Source: Thalassotalea insulae
GTDB taxonomy: Bacteria > Pseudomonadota > Gammaproteobacteria > Enterobacterales > Alteromonadaceae
NCBI RefSeq assembly: GCF_030161395.1
Contig: NZ_BSST01000001.1
Span: 1,674,001 to 1,738,000, forward strand
DNA length: 64,000 nucleotides
Direction of reading: 5' to 3'
Shown here: piece by piece, positions 46,239 to 55,969 of the stretch
How the letters are laid out: every line of letters begins with the position of its first letter
How positions within the stretch are numbered: position 1 is the stretch's first letter
The notes under the pieces: generated by a model
Database searches by the model: none
The model's input: the letters and a program-made list of their open reading frames with translations, nothing else
What the model was told of the DNA's origin: nothing
Translations under genes and position numbers: made by a program

Positions 46239-47591
46239 TTATGCTGTATTAATATTTAATGAGTACTTCTCAATTAAGGAATAGAGTGTTGGCCTAGTCA
46301 CTCCTAATAATTCTGCGCATTTTGACATATTGCCTTCAGTTAATGCGTAAGCTTTTTGAATTGCGAGAGATTCCGCTTGTTCCCTTACTTGTCTGAGATT
46401 TAAATTCAATTCTAAGTCGGTATCTGTATGATCAAAAAAGCCTAAATCCATCGCAGTAACTTGCGTACCGGTCGCCATAATGGCCGAACTTTTCACCTTG
46501 TTTTGCAACTCACGGATATTACCCGGCCATTTATGCGCTTTTATTGCACTCAGGGCATCATCAGAAAAACTTTTGCCATTACTTTTATATTCCTGAGCAT
46601 AACGCTGCAAAAAGAACTGCGCTAAAATGAGGACATCTTCATCACGTTCTCTTAACGGAGGAATATTTAGGGTAATTTCACTGACGCGATAAAACAAATC
46701 TTCTCGAAACGTTTTATTAGCAACCATTTCTTCCAGGTTTTGATTGGTCGCACACACCACACGGACATCGACTTCAATTTCCTGCCGACCACCTAAACGT
46801 TCAATTTTTTTCTCTTGCAAAAAACGTAACAATTTAGCTTGCAGATTAAACGGCATGTCACCAATTTCATCAAGAAATAAAGTGCCACCCTCCGCACATT
46901 CAATTTTACCTTTAGTCGTGCGAACAGCACCTGTGAATGCGCCTTTTTCAAAACCAAACAATTCACTTTCCAGTAAAGTTTCAGGAATTGACGCACAATT
47001 TATTGCTACAAATGGCTTGTTACTTCGCTCACTTGCCAAATGAACGGCATTAGCTGTCACTTCTTTACCTGTACCGCTTTCACCAAGCAATAATGCAGTG
47101 ATCTGCGTCGGGGCAATACGTTTAACCATCATTCTAAGTCGTTCAATTGACTCGCTATTACCTATGATGCCAATGTCGTTACCACCAACAGAACGCATTA
47201 AACGATTTTCTTGTTCTAATGACGCAACACTAAACGCGCGCGCCACAATAATATTTATCACTTCCGATTCTATCGGTTTTTGATAAAAATCATACGCACC
47301 AAGCGCAATCGCTTTTAAGGCATTTTCTCTGTCGTCATTACCTGTGATCACTATCACTTTAGTATGTGGGGCAATTTTGAGAATTTCTTCCAGTGCAGCA
47401 AGCCCTTCAGTTGCATTCGCCTCATCAGGTGGCAGGCCTAAATCTAGAGTCACTACTTTAGGTTCATAACGGCGCACTGCTGCAATAGCACTTTCTCTAT
47501 CAGCCGCCAATATTACTTCATAATCCGACAAACTCCATTTTAATTGTTTTTGAATTCCTTTATCGTCATCAACAACCAACAGTTTTTCCAT
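46239..47591 (-). CDS. prsR: PEP-CTERM-box response regulator PrsR (sigma-54 activator)
   Basis: A 450-aa NtrC-type activator. The receiver domain (1-125) has the phosphoacceptor Asp50 in VVTLDLGLPP, acidic Asp8-Asp10, and Lys in the YQKPI loop. The AAA+ domain has Walker A GESGTGKE near residue 168 and the sigma-54-contacting loop GAFTGA near 222. A Fis-type HTH lies at the end (MSKCAELLGVTRPTLYSLIEKY, about 424-445). It should activate sigma-54 promoters when phosphorylated by PrsK, encoded 13 bp upstream. Candidate targets in the window are the three PEP-CTERM genes with -24/-12 promoters. Confidence 0.95.
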   Translation of the reverse strand: MEKLLVVDDDKGIQKQLKWSLSDYEVILAADRESAIAAVRRYEPKVVTLDLGLPPDEANATEGLAALEEILKIAPHTKVIVITGNDDRENALKAIALGAYDFYQKPIESEVINIIVARAFSVASLEQENRLMRSVGGNDIGIIGNSESIERLRMMVKRIAPTQITALLLGESGTGKEVTANAVHLASERSNKPFVAINCASIPETLLESELFGFEKGAFTGAVRTTKGKIECAEGGTLFLDEIGDMPFNLQAKLLRFLQEKKIERLGGRQEIEVDVRVVCATNQNLEEMVANKTFREDLFYRVSEITLNIPPLRERDEDVLILAQFFLQRYAQEYKSNGKSFSDDALSAIKAHKWPGNIRELQNKVKSSAIMATGTQVTAMDLGFFDHTDTDLELNLNLRQVREQAESLAIQKAYALTEGNMSKCAELLGVTRPTLYSLIEKYSLNINTA

Positions 47592-47604
47592 GCTGATATA
47601 GTCC

Positions 47605-49662
47605 TTAACCTAAATTATTCTCTAATTGTCTATCTAATCTTTTAAGTGGCAACTGAATTTCAAATACAGTGCCTTCGTTTTCTTTACTTTTCACACTAAT
47701 TTTACCGGCAATACTTTGTATAAACTGTTTTGCTTCATAGACACCTATTCCCATCCCAGCATTACCTTTGGTGGTATCAAATGGTTTAAATAAACGATTT
47801 TTTATAAAAGTTTCACTCATCCCGCAACCATTATCATTAATCATTATACAAGCCAGCTCTTTCGATACAGATAAACTCACCTTAACCCAGCCATTATCAC
47901 TTGTTGCCTCTTGCGCATTTTGAATTAAATGATTAAGTACTGAATGAAACTTTTCTTGATCTAACGCAACAGAGCACGGTGCTAGTTGTTCAATTATAAC
48001 CTGCGGTTGTTCTATATTACGTTGTTCAACCACTTTTTCAATGACCTTATCAAGAGCAACTTCTCGTGCCTTTGTGTTAACAATCTGCTTATTTCTTAGT
48101 TGTGATAACACTTTTGTTAGCCGTTCGGTCGCTGAGTCAACAGTTTCAAAGACGTCATCAATAAACTCAGGATTATCACGATGCTTTGTTGCATTAGCAG
48201 TGATCAAGCCTAATTGTGCCTGGATATTTTTCAAATCATGAAGTAAAAAAGCCGACATCCGGTTAAAGGCATCAAACTGTTTTGCTTCAGCTAGCTCATC
48301 ATTCGCCTCATTTAGCGAAATAAAATTACCCAGTTGCTTTGATACCGCAAACAATAAATCACGATCTTCCCAATTAAGCTGTTTCAGATCATGCACTCGA
48401 CCTATCACGAATAAACCGTAAAACGCTTTGCCAATAAAAATAGGCACGATAATCCGAACATGAAAGCTATGGCACAAATCGACATCAATATTAAGCTCAG
48501 GATACATACTAGGCTTCACCTCGTATTCGTCAACATCAACAATCCAGCCTTTTTCTCGACAAAATCGACTCACCAAAGCCAGTTGCAAATTAAACGCATC
48601 GCTTAATGCTAACCCTTGAGAAAATTTGATATCAAAATGTAAGTCATTTTTTTTCTTGATAATCGCGCCCCCTTGGGCGTTTAATTTTGACATCATAATG
48701 GTGGTTGCCATCTGATAATAGTTTTCAGCACTGGTAGTTTCAATTTTTTCAATCAAATCCAGCCATTCATCTCGATATTCATAACGATTGGCAAAGAAGT
48801 TTTTAGCAATAAAAACTTTTAGCTTACGTCTGAGTGATTCAGTGATCAATAAAGCCACCAATACAATACCACTAAGCATTAAAAATCCAATGCTAACGAC
48901 ACTACCCCATTGACCACCAAGATAGTTAATAACATAACCGGCAAATGCCATAATCAGCAGATAAATACCTGCCATCATCAAAATAGAACTGTAAAACACC
49001 ACCTGTCGGGATACAAAAATTCTCACCGAACCATTTTTTACCCGCCGGGTACTGACCAGCAGCAGTGGCGATATCACCAAAGCAATAAAGCCCCTGCTAT
49101 ACCAAAAATCAAAATCAATTCCATTAACCATGGTCGCCTGGGCATATAAAACAAAATCAAAAATAGCAACACTGGCTAACGCGACGATCAATGGCCATAT
49201 TGCCCAGCGCACGTGGTCATCGGCACTACGATAAAGCTGCTCAATTAACACTAACGTCCATAGATTTAAAATAATAAACAACAAAAATAAATATTCATAT
49301 GAATAATCGAGCAGATAGGTCGCTAACCAAGATGTTGCCATCAACAGTGCCCAGACACTGACATACTGTCGAATATGATAATTAGTTAGCAGGCGCCGAA
49401 TAGAAGTAAGCTCAGTATTGCAAATCAATAGCATTATCGACCAACACGCGATTTTAACGCCATCTGCCAACATTACCCATTGCAAGTTAAAGCCCCAGTT
49501 AATCTGGGCAAAAGCAATAGCATTGGCAACTAGGGTACTCAATGCAGATATGATCATCCACTGTGCTAATAAGGACTTATTACGGGCAGCAAAAATCAAT
49601 AAAGTAAAAACTAAATAAGCGGCTGCACTTAAGGCAAAACCAACAAGTCCAATAAATTCCAT
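47605..49662 (-). CDS. prsK: PEP-CTERM system sensor histidine kinase PrsK
   Basis: A 685-aa membrane kinase. About eight membrane helices occupy residues 1-275, a GAF-like domain about 310-455, the H-box FLLHDLKNIQAQLG near 477-490 (HDLKN instead of HExxP), and the HATPase domain at the end with NAQEAT, MINDNGCGM and GMGIGVYEAK. The layout matches PrsK. It should phosphorylate PrsR, encoded 13 bp downstream. GGAAG stands just before the ATG. The gene begins 18 bp after the RND permease on the same strand, so it may be in an operon with the efflux pair. Confidence 0.95.
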   Translation of the reverse strand: MEFIGLVGFALSAAAYLVFTLLIFAARNKSLLAQWMIISALSTLVANAIAFAQINWGFNLQWVMLADGVKIACWSIMLLICNTELTSIRRLLTNYHIRQYVSVWALLMATSWLATYLLDYSYEYLFLLFIILNLWTLVLIEQLYRSADDHVRWAIWPLIVALASVAIFDFVLYAQATMVNGIDFDFWYSRGFIALVISPLLLVSTRRVKNGSVRIFVSRQVVFYSSILMMAGIYLLIMAFAGYVINYLGGQWGSVVSIGFLMLSGIVLVALLITESLRRKLKVFIAKNFFANRYEYRDEWLDLIEKIETTSAENYYQMATTIMMSKLNAQGGAIIKKKNDLHFDIKFSQGLALSDAFNLQLALVSRFCREKGWIVDVDEYEVKPSMYPELNIDVDLCHSFHVRIIVPIFIGKAFYGLFVIGRVHDLKQLNWEDRDLLFAVSKQLGNFISLNEANDELAEAKQFDAFNRMSAFLLHDLKNIQAQLGLITANATKHRDNPEFIDDVFETVDSATERLTKVLSQLRNKQIVNTKAREVALDKVIEKVVEQRNIEQPQVIIEQLAPCSVALDQEKFHSVLNHLIQNAQEATSDNGWVKVSLSVSKELACIMINDNGCGMSETFIKNRLFKPFDTTKGNAGMGIGVYEAKQFIQSIAGKISVKSKENEGTVFEIQLPLKRLDRQLENNLG

Positions 49663-49680
49663 ACTTCCTGCTTTGTTCTA

Positions 49681-52600
49681 CTAAGAATTAGTTCGAGTAA
49701 ATAGCTGCGTCAAAATAGGTACCAACATAAAGCTGGCAATCGCCGAAACACATAACCCAGAAATTATCACAACACCTAATGGCTGCCACAAACTGCCACC
49801 AAACAGAGTTAACGGTAACAAACCACCAATAGTTGTTAATGTCGTTAATAATATCGGGGTAAAACGAGTAGCGCTTGCATCCAAAATAGCAAGGCGCATA
49901 TCTCCGCTTTGGCTAAAATTATAATTAGCGGTATCGATCAAAATAATGGCATTATTCACCACGATGCCAAACAAGCTGATCAAGCCAATAAACGCCATCA
50001 TCGAAAATGACAGTTCAAATAAATAAAGGCCGATAACAGAACCAGCAATCGCAAAAGGAATCGAAGTAAAGATCACTAACGGCTGCATAAACGACTTAAA
50101 CTGCAATACCAGTACAGAAAATATTCCTATCGCGGTGATGATCATAATTTGTGTAAGCCCGGCAAAAGACTCCTGTCGAGACTCTTCTTCCCCACCTAAG
50201 GTGTAATACATGCCAACAGGAAATGGGTAATTATCTAAATAGCTAACCACCTGTTGTGTTAACGCCGTCACAGAATAACCATGATCAGCATCAGCAGAAA
50301 CCTTCGCCATCCTTTGCTTTTGATAATGGAAAAATTCTGAATGCCCTTTCGCAAGTTCAACCGAAACCACCTGAGATAAAGGCACTAATTGTCCCAACTT
50401 ATTAGCAATATACACCTTATCAAGCACGGTCAAATCAGCATTTTTATGATGGACCAAAATCGGATAACTCTCACCATTACTATCACTAAACTGGCCAACA
50501 TAATTACCACTAATAATGGTTTTCAGTGTCAAATCAAGCTGATTAATATCAATACCTGACATCCCCGCTTTTTCATAATCAATATCCATAACCAATTCGG
50601 TATTTGCCAAACCAATAGGGTTTTCAATATTAATTACACCATCCAGGTTCGCCATAAATTGGCCGAGATCTTTAGCGACAACCTCTAGTTCTGTTAATGA
50701 TTCACTCATTAAGCGCACGGTAATAGGTTGATCAGTTACAGGTCCCTGAGTAAATTCTTTTACGGTAATTTTTGCCTGATGCCAACTGGAAAATTCACTG
50801 CGAAGCTGTGCTACCAACTGACTGATTTGATGTTCATCAAACATAGACAGCACGACAAGTATTTGCCCATAATTGGCGACACCACGCTTGGGCACTTCAT
50901 TGTAATAAATTCTCGGATTAGAATTGCCTACATTCAGGGCAAGCTCATCCACTAATTGATAACCTTTCAGTTTTTCGGCAACCTGATGCACGACGTCATT
51001 AGTATAAGCGAGAGAGGAATTTCGCGGTGCTTCCACCTCAATTAACATCATAGGCTTTTCCGCTTTAGGAAATAAGCTCAACCCCACTTTGCTAAACAAA
51101 GAAAACATCCCGGCTAATGCAATTATAAAAACCACAACAACCAGCAGCTTTCTTTTCATCAATGTACTCAGTAAGCTTTTATAATGATTCAGGGCAAAGG
51201 CATTAACATAGTGCTGCAACATTTTAAATTTACTGCTTTTGCTCTGAAATAGTTTACTTGATAATAACGGTGTAAAGGTTAACGCCAACAGAAGGGAAGC
51301 CAGTAATACTAACACCACAGTCACCGGCATAGAACGAATAAAGTCACCGGTATCACTGGCTATCATCAGCATAGGCAAAAACGCAAACATAGTAGTGACA
51401 GTACCACTAGTAATCGCCCAACCCACCCTACTGGTACCTGATGCTGCCGCTTCTTTTAAGTTAAGTCGCAGCTTCTTTTCCCGATGAATGCTTTCAGTCA
51501 CCACAATAGCATTATCCACCAATAAGCCTAGTGCGATAATTAAGCCAACAATCGACATTTGCTGTAGACCAAAACCAGCAAAATCTAACCAGCCAATGGC
51601 AATTAAAAACGACAAAGGGATCACGGCAATCACGACCAATGCTTCCCTTACCCCTAAAAATAACAATGACATCACACCGACTAACGCTAAACCTTGCCAT
51701 AAATTATCAAAGAAGCCATTTACGCGAGTTTCGACACTGTCTGCCTGTTCAAATATTGTAGTGACTTTAACATTTGATGGCAGTTGTTGACGAAAATCAT
51801 CAACTTCTGCCGTTAATTGTTTAGTTAAATCAAAAATATTGGTATTTTTTCGTTGCTCTAACGTAATAAAAATCACGGGATTTTCGTTGAAATACGCCAG
51901 ATATGATGGCTTAGCATGACCAAACTCTATGGTAGCAACATCTTCCAGCTTAACCACTAACTCAGCATTAGAATAAATCACAGTCTCTGCTAATTGGCTA
52001 ACTTGCTGATAATTACCGCTGGCTTTAACGTTAAAACGACGACTGCTGGCATCAAGAAATCCTGGTGTTATATTGAGTGCCCGCCCCTGTAAAACCTGAT
52101 TAATATGATTAACCGATAACCCATAATGCTGTAGTAAATCTAAATTAAGATCGATAGACACGACTTGCTGCGGGTAACCCCAGATATCCGCTTTTTTCAC
52201 ACTGGCGATGGTTTCTAGGCGCTTTTCTAATTTTTTTGCGTAGAACTCCATTTCTTTATAATTTATCGGCTCACTCCATAACGCCAATTGAGCCACTGCA
52301 ACACTGGTCGGCGTCGCTTTGAGCACTAGCACATCTTGCACATCACTCGGCAACTTAGGCTTCACTGTAGCAACCGCCTGCTTAACCTCATCAAAGGCAA
52401 TTTGCGGATCACTACCATAGATAAACTTAATTTCGATGCGGGCACCATCATTTTTAATCTGGGTTTCTATTTGTTTGATCCCTTCAATATCTGCAAATTC
52501 TTGCTCCAAAGGGTTAACCGCTAAGGTTTCAATATCATTTGGCGAAACCCCGGGATAAATAACTTCGATTAAGGTGATTGGAATATCAAATTGAGGATCT

Positions 52601-52707
52601 TCAGAGCGAGGCATATTGAAATAGGAAACTATCCCTACCAATACCAGTAAAATAACAATCGTTAAAGTAAACTGCGCATTATTTATTGCAATACGAGGTA
52701 ACTTCAT
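49681..52707 (-). CDS. RND (HAE1/AcrB-like) efflux permease
   Basis: A 1008-aa inner-membrane RND transporter. The N-terminal helix is followed by FNMPRSEDPQFDIPIT, typical of the HAE-1 branch used with short adaptors. Two large periplasmic loops and twelve membrane helices are recognisable. The proton-relay Asp pair is in helix 4 (LLVDNAIVVTESIHREK) and the second half repeats it as VNNAIILIDTANYN. It exports small amphipathic compounds together with the adaptor encoded 5 bp upstream. No outer-membrane TolC-like gene is in the window, so a shared TolC must be used. Its location directly before prsK is unusual. Substrate unknown. Confidence 0.93.
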   Translation of the reverse strand: MKLPRIAINNAQFTLTIVILLVLVGIVSYFNMPRSEDPQFDIPITLIEVIYPGVSPNDIETLAVNPLEQEFADIEGIKQIETQIKNDGARIEIKFIYGSDPQIAFDEVKQAVATVKPKLPSDVQDVLVLKATPTSVAVAQLALWSEPINYKEMEFYAKKLEKRLETIASVKKADIWGYPQQVVSIDLNLDLLQHYGLSVNHINQVLQGRALNITPGFLDASSRRFNVKASGNYQQVSQLAETVIYSNAELVVKLEDVATIEFGHAKPSYLAYFNENPVIFITLEQRKNTNIFDLTKQLTAEVDDFRQQLPSNVKVTTIFEQADSVETRVNGFFDNLWQGLALVGVMSLLFLGVREALVVIAVIPLSFLIAIGWLDFAGFGLQQMSIVGLIIALGLLVDNAIVVTESIHREKKLRLNLKEAAASGTSRVGWAITSGTVTTMFAFLPMLMIASDTGDFIRSMPVTVVLVLLASLLLALTFTPLLSSKLFQSKSSKFKMLQHYVNAFALNHYKSLLSTLMKRKLLVVVVFIIALAGMFSLFSKVGLSLFPKAEKPMMLIEVEAPRNSSLAYTNDVVHQVAEKLKGYQLVDELALNVGNSNPRIYYNEVPKRGVANYGQILVVLSMFDEHQISQLVAQLRSEFSSWHQAKITVKEFTQGPVTDQPITVRLMSESLTELEVVAKDLGQFMANLDGVINIENPIGLANTELVMDIDYEKAGMSGIDINQLDLTLKTIISGNYVGQFSDSNGESYPILVHHKNADLTVLDKVYIANKLGQLVPLSQVVSVELAKGHSEFFHYQKQRMAKVSADADHGYSVTALTQQVVSYLDNYPFPVGMYYTLGGEEESRQESFAGLTQIMIITAIGIFSVLVLQFKSFMQPLVIFTSIPFAIAGSVIGLYLFELSFSMMAFIGLISLFGIVVNNAIILIDTANYNFSQSGDMRLAILDASATRFTPILLTTLTTIGGLLPLTLFGGSLWQPLGVVIISGLCVSAIASFMLVPILTQLFTRTNS

Positions 52708-52712
52708 ATCCG

Positions 52713-53705
52713 TTACTCGCTTACTTTCAGCTGTTGCCAGCCTTGAGTAACAATTTCTAATGCTTCGTTGTGATTTTCCGTGCTCAGGTAAATAAACTGA
52801 TTATCAATATTTAACACCGAGAATGTTTGATACACGAAGCTATTGTCATCTGACTTGGTCATTAATATCGCATTACCCGATTCATCCATCTCTATCAAGG
52901 CACTCATTGGCACTTTATAAACAAATTTTTCGGTAACAAAATCAATATCAACCTGAGCCAACTGTCCTGCGACAACACCACTACCAGCCTTTATACCCGT
53001 TAACAATATTTCAATTAAATATAATTGACCATCGGTATTACTCATTACCGGTACTTTAGAAATAACTCCACTGACCTCACCCAGATTCGCAAGCCTGACT
53101 CGGACATTTTGCCCCTGTTTAACAAAAGTAATTTCATCATTGGTTAAACTTACTTTAACCACTAAGTTATTATTTATTGCCGCTACCGATAACACTTGTT
53201 GTCCAGGAGCATGAAATTCAGCCAATTCACTAAACCTAGCTAATACCACGCCATCAAATGGTGCATATATTTCTGCTTTTTCAAGATTATAAAAAGCAAC
53301 CTGATAAGCTTCTCTTGCTGTATCTACATTAGTTTGTGCTGCATCTAACTGCTGTTGAGTACTCAGCTCCTGCTCAATTAATTTCCTAATGCGATTGACT
53401 TCTCGTTTAGCCTGCAGCAATCGGCTGTACTTCGCATTTTTATCAGCTTTTAGCTCTTCGGTATTTAATGAAGCTAATGGTTGGTTCTGAGTAAAAAAAT
53501 CCCCTTCGTCAACCGATAGCTTTTTCAAAAAACCACTACTTTTAAATGACAGGTTTAATGTACGTTTAAATGCTACCTTGCCTGCACGGGTAAAAGACTT
53601 TTCATAAGGTGCAACTGACACTTGTGCCAACTCATAATTTTGAGCAGTAACAAGTTGTGGGATCAATATAGAAAAGACGATTATGTAACTAAAAAAATAT
53701 TTCAT
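52713..53705 (-). CDS. RND efflux periplasmic adaptor (membrane fusion protein)
   Basis: A 330-aa adaptor with a signal peptide (residues 1-21, ending VTA). The biotinyl-lipoyl half motifs are LSVDEGDFFTQNQPLASLN near 60 and AEIYAPFDGVVLARFSE near 143, separated by a short coiled-coil hairpin (80-130). A beta-barrel domain follows. There is no lipobox. It links the permease encoded 5 bp downstream to an outer-membrane channel. As the first gene of the reverse run to 43419 it may carry the promoter for prsK, prsR and the TPR gene. Confidence 0.92.
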   Translation of the reverse strand: MKYFFSYIIVFSILIPQLVTAQNYELAQVSVAPYEKSFTRAGKVAFKRTLNLSFKSSGFLKKLSVDEGDFFTQNQPLASLNTEELKADKNAKYSRLLQAKREVNRIRKLIEQELSTQQQLDAAQTNVDTAREAYQVAFYNLEKAEIYAPFDGVVLARFSELAEFHAPGQQVLSVAAINNNLVVKVSLTNDEITFVKQGQNVRVRLANLGEVSGVISKVPVMSNTDGQLYLIEILLTGIKAGSGVVAGQLAQVDIDFVTEKFVYKVPMSALIEMDESGNAILMTKSDDNSFVYQTFSVLNIDNQFIYLSTENHNEALEIVTQGWQQLKVSE

Positions 53706-53915
53706 AGCTTCGACTGTAACTACCTTGTTGATGTAACTAGCATTTATTATAGTGCTACTTTAAGCCGACACACGATAAATGTACATTAAATTCATAAGGC
53801 TTAGGGGTAAAAACAGCCTATTGTCGGTAGAAACAACAGCGCCAAACAAATAATTAATAAGATGCTCTAGACAAGCGCCTAGATACCCATTAGTATTGCG
53901 GCGTTTCACTATTAT

Positions 53916-53992
<77 letters not shown>

Positions 53993-54005
53993 CCCCTCGC
54001 ATTTC

Positions 54006-54022
54006 TGTCAGATAATTTTACA
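54006..54022 (+). promoter_or_regulatory. Putative PrsR operator
   Basis: TGTCAGATAATTTTACA, 62 bp upstream of the -24 element. It shares TGTCAG-N4-TTTTACA with the sites at 10005 and 43378. It begins only 14 bp after the tRNA. Confidence 0.6.
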
Positions 54023-54084
54023 CTTTTTTAATTGGTGAAAAATTACAACAAATATAACTTAACCCATTCAAACACTTAGTAAAG

Positions 54085-54100
54085 TGGCACTTTTTATGCG
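54085..54100 (+). promoter_or_regulatory. Sigma-54 (-24/-12) promoter of PEP-CTERM gene
   Basis: TGGCAC-N5-ATGC with exact -24/-12 spacing, one mismatch to TTGC. The expected start is near 54111, about 42 bases before the ATG, which is the same geometry as at 10086. Confidence 0.72.
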
Positions 54101-54152
54101 TAATTTTTAATCAATCAGAACAATCCATTTTTTATTCGAAAGGGGTTTTACA

Positions 54153-55124
54153 ATGTTTAAACTGTTATCTCGCATATTTTGCTATGCAATGATAATGGGT
54201 ATTTTTTCAGCAGTTACTCATGCAGGTATTATTGCTAACACAGCCACTTGCGATACTTCAACCGCGACACTCGACTCTATTCACCTTTCAGATTTAGATA
54301 TTTCTGCAAACACTGGAGGTGCTACAGGAAGTAATTTATTATTATCCGGCCCCTATGACGCAACTTCATGTATCGGCTTATTTGGTGGCAATGACTCTCA
54401 AGTACCACCGTTAGATAATAATATTGGAGAATATGGCGATGGTCTGCTCAACGGGGCTATTTTTACTTCCGGCCCTTATAATGGAGATCAGTTAAGTGGT
54501 TTAGAATTTATCGACCCATCTGATTTACAAGATATTGATGGTGATGGTAATGCCACAGATCCTGGCTGGATTCATTTAGGAAAATTTGAAGCAGGCGATG
54601 ATCAACTATCTGGTCAGTACAGCAGTATTACTTCTTATGATCAATCGATGACTTTAGCTATTTCTGATGTTTTACGATTATCATTCACCTGCGAAGACGA
54701 AGATGAAGAAGGATTTGGCGATTGTACCTCATTGAGTTGGACACTTTCTACCGATAAAGACATTGTCGAAACAGTACAAGATATCATCGGTAAATCTACC
54801 TTTGATCACTTAGCTTTTTCGGTAAAATCCGGTAACGAAAAAAGTGGTGGTGGCTGGGCTATTTACGATTTTAATTTCAAAGATATTTTTCAAAATGAAA
54901 TTGATAATGGCAATCTACTATTTGCTGATCCCAGTGCTTTTACTACAGCGTTTGTTTTAGGTGGTACATTAAATTTAGGTGAAGATTTTGGTGGTAAAGG
55001 TTTATCTCATCTAAGTGTCTGGGCCCGAGACCCTGCTGACACAGTACAAATTCCAGAACCATCAACGATTGCTATATTAGGTTTAGCCATCATGCTATTA
55101 ACATATAGAAGAGTTCGCACTTAA
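54153..55124 (+). CDS. PEP-CTERM sorting domain-containing protein
   Basis: A 323-aa exosortase substrate. It has a signal peptide (1-24, ending THA) and the tail IPEPS, hydrophobic helix (TIAILGLAIMLLTY), RRVRT. It is a paralogue of the reverse-strand protein at 42371-43240. Shared are a Cys-Ile/Leu-Gly block followed by GGN/GNN near residue 75, the calcium-loop-like DIDGDGNATDPGW, the STFDHLAFSVKSGN region and SVWARDPADTVQ before the tail. Two further Cys in the middle (CEDEDE...GDC) could form a disulfide. GGGG precedes the ATG. It is a monocistronic unit between its own sigma-54 promoter and a terminator. Likely exported to the surface or matrix. Confidence 0.93.
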   Translation: MFKLLSRIFCYAMIMGIFSAVTHAGIIANTATCDTSTATLDSIHLSDLDISANTGGATGSNLLLSGPYDATSCIGLFGGNDSQVPPLDNNIGEYGDGLLNGAIFTSGPYNGDQLSGLEFIDPSDLQDIDGDGNATDPGWIHLGKFEAGDDQLSGQYSSITSYDQSMTLAISDVLRLSFTCEDEDEEGFGDCTSLSWTLSTDKDIVETVQDIIGKSTFDHLAFSVKSGNEKSGGGWAIYDFNFKDIFQNEIDNGNLLFADPSAFTTAFVLGGTLNLGEDFGGKGLSHLSVWARDPADTVQIPEPSTIAILGLAIMLLTYRRVRT

Positions 55125-55146
55125 TCATTAATAGCATTAACTAGTT

Positions 55147-55175
55147 AATGCCCATTATCACAATGGGCATTTTTA
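55147..55175 (+). terminator. Rho-independent terminator
   Basis: AATGCCCATT (55147-55156), loop ATCAC, AATGGGCATT (55162-55171), then a T-run. It ends the PEP-CTERM transcript. Confidence 0.92.
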
Positions 55176-55266
55176 TTATTAATAAATTATCTAGATACTT
55201 CAACAACATATTATTGCTAATAACTTTATGCTCACGTAGAGTAGTTGTTATTTAACTTCATTAACT

Positions 55267-55920
55267 ATGAGTCAATCGATCCCGCAAAATCATTTATGCT
55301 CGATCACCTTGCTAGGTAATTTGGTCGCTAAACCGGATATTCGTTATCAGGCTAATCCGGTGACCGCAATTGCAGAGTTCACTGTGGCAACGCACAGCAA
55401 ATGGTACGATAAAAAAACTGGCCAATATAAAGAATGGACCCATTATCACACCATTAAAATGATCGGCGATGTCGTTGAGCGCAGCCTGTTGCAAGCAGAA
55501 AAAGGTGATATCTTGTTAATTCAGGGCTTTATGGTAAACAGTAAAAAGTCCAATAGAGAAATTATTCACGCCACGTACGCCCATAGATACCCTAAAGGTT
55601 ATACTCAATCAATTAATCAATTACAGTGTAGCGGTAAAATTATCAGTGAAGTCAAACTGGTCACCACAGAAAAAAATCAACAATTAGCAGAGCTATCATT
55701 AAATCTGAATTTTTATGTCTACTCCCCAATATCACAAGAACTACGCTGCATAGATATTATTCGCACGGTTCATGTCTGGGGAAAACAAGCAGGTTATTTA
55801 AATGACACTGTGATGATAGGAGATGAGTTAATAATCGATGGTAAATTAAGCTATCTCAATAATAGCAGTAAATCACAATTAATTGATGCGCAGCATGTTG
55901 TCTTACAAAAAACAAGCTAA
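55267..55920 (+). CDS. SSB-like protein with tandem OB folds
   Basis: A 217-aa protein. Residues 10-108 form an SSB-type OB fold (CSITLLGNLVAKPDIRY near 11-27; KGDILLIQGFM near 79). Residues 118-215 repeat the fold in diverged form, with the SSB-like pattern VWGKQAGYLNDTVMIGDELIIDGKL near 170-194. The glycine-rich linker and acidic C-terminal tip of housekeeping SSB are missing, so it would not recruit the usual SSB partners. The start has no clear RBS. It lies between a PEP-CTERM gene and the SHOCT-like membrane protein gene, 49 bp before the latter. Function is unknown; ssDNA binding is inferred from the fold. Confidence 0.75.
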   Translation: MSQSIPQNHLCSITLLGNLVAKPDIRYQANPVTAIAEFTVATHSKWYDKKTGQYKEWTHYHTIKMIGDVVERSLLQAEKGDILLIQGFMVNSKKSNREIIHATYAHRYPKGYTQSINQLQCSGKIISEVKLVTTEKNQQLAELSLNLNFYVYSPISQELRCIDIIRTVHVWGKQAGYLNDTVMIGDELIIDGKLSYLNNSSKSQLIDAQHVVLQKTS

Positions 55921-55969
55921 TATCATGAAAAACAATTACTTCAAGGTAGAGTTAAATCAGTAAACGCAT

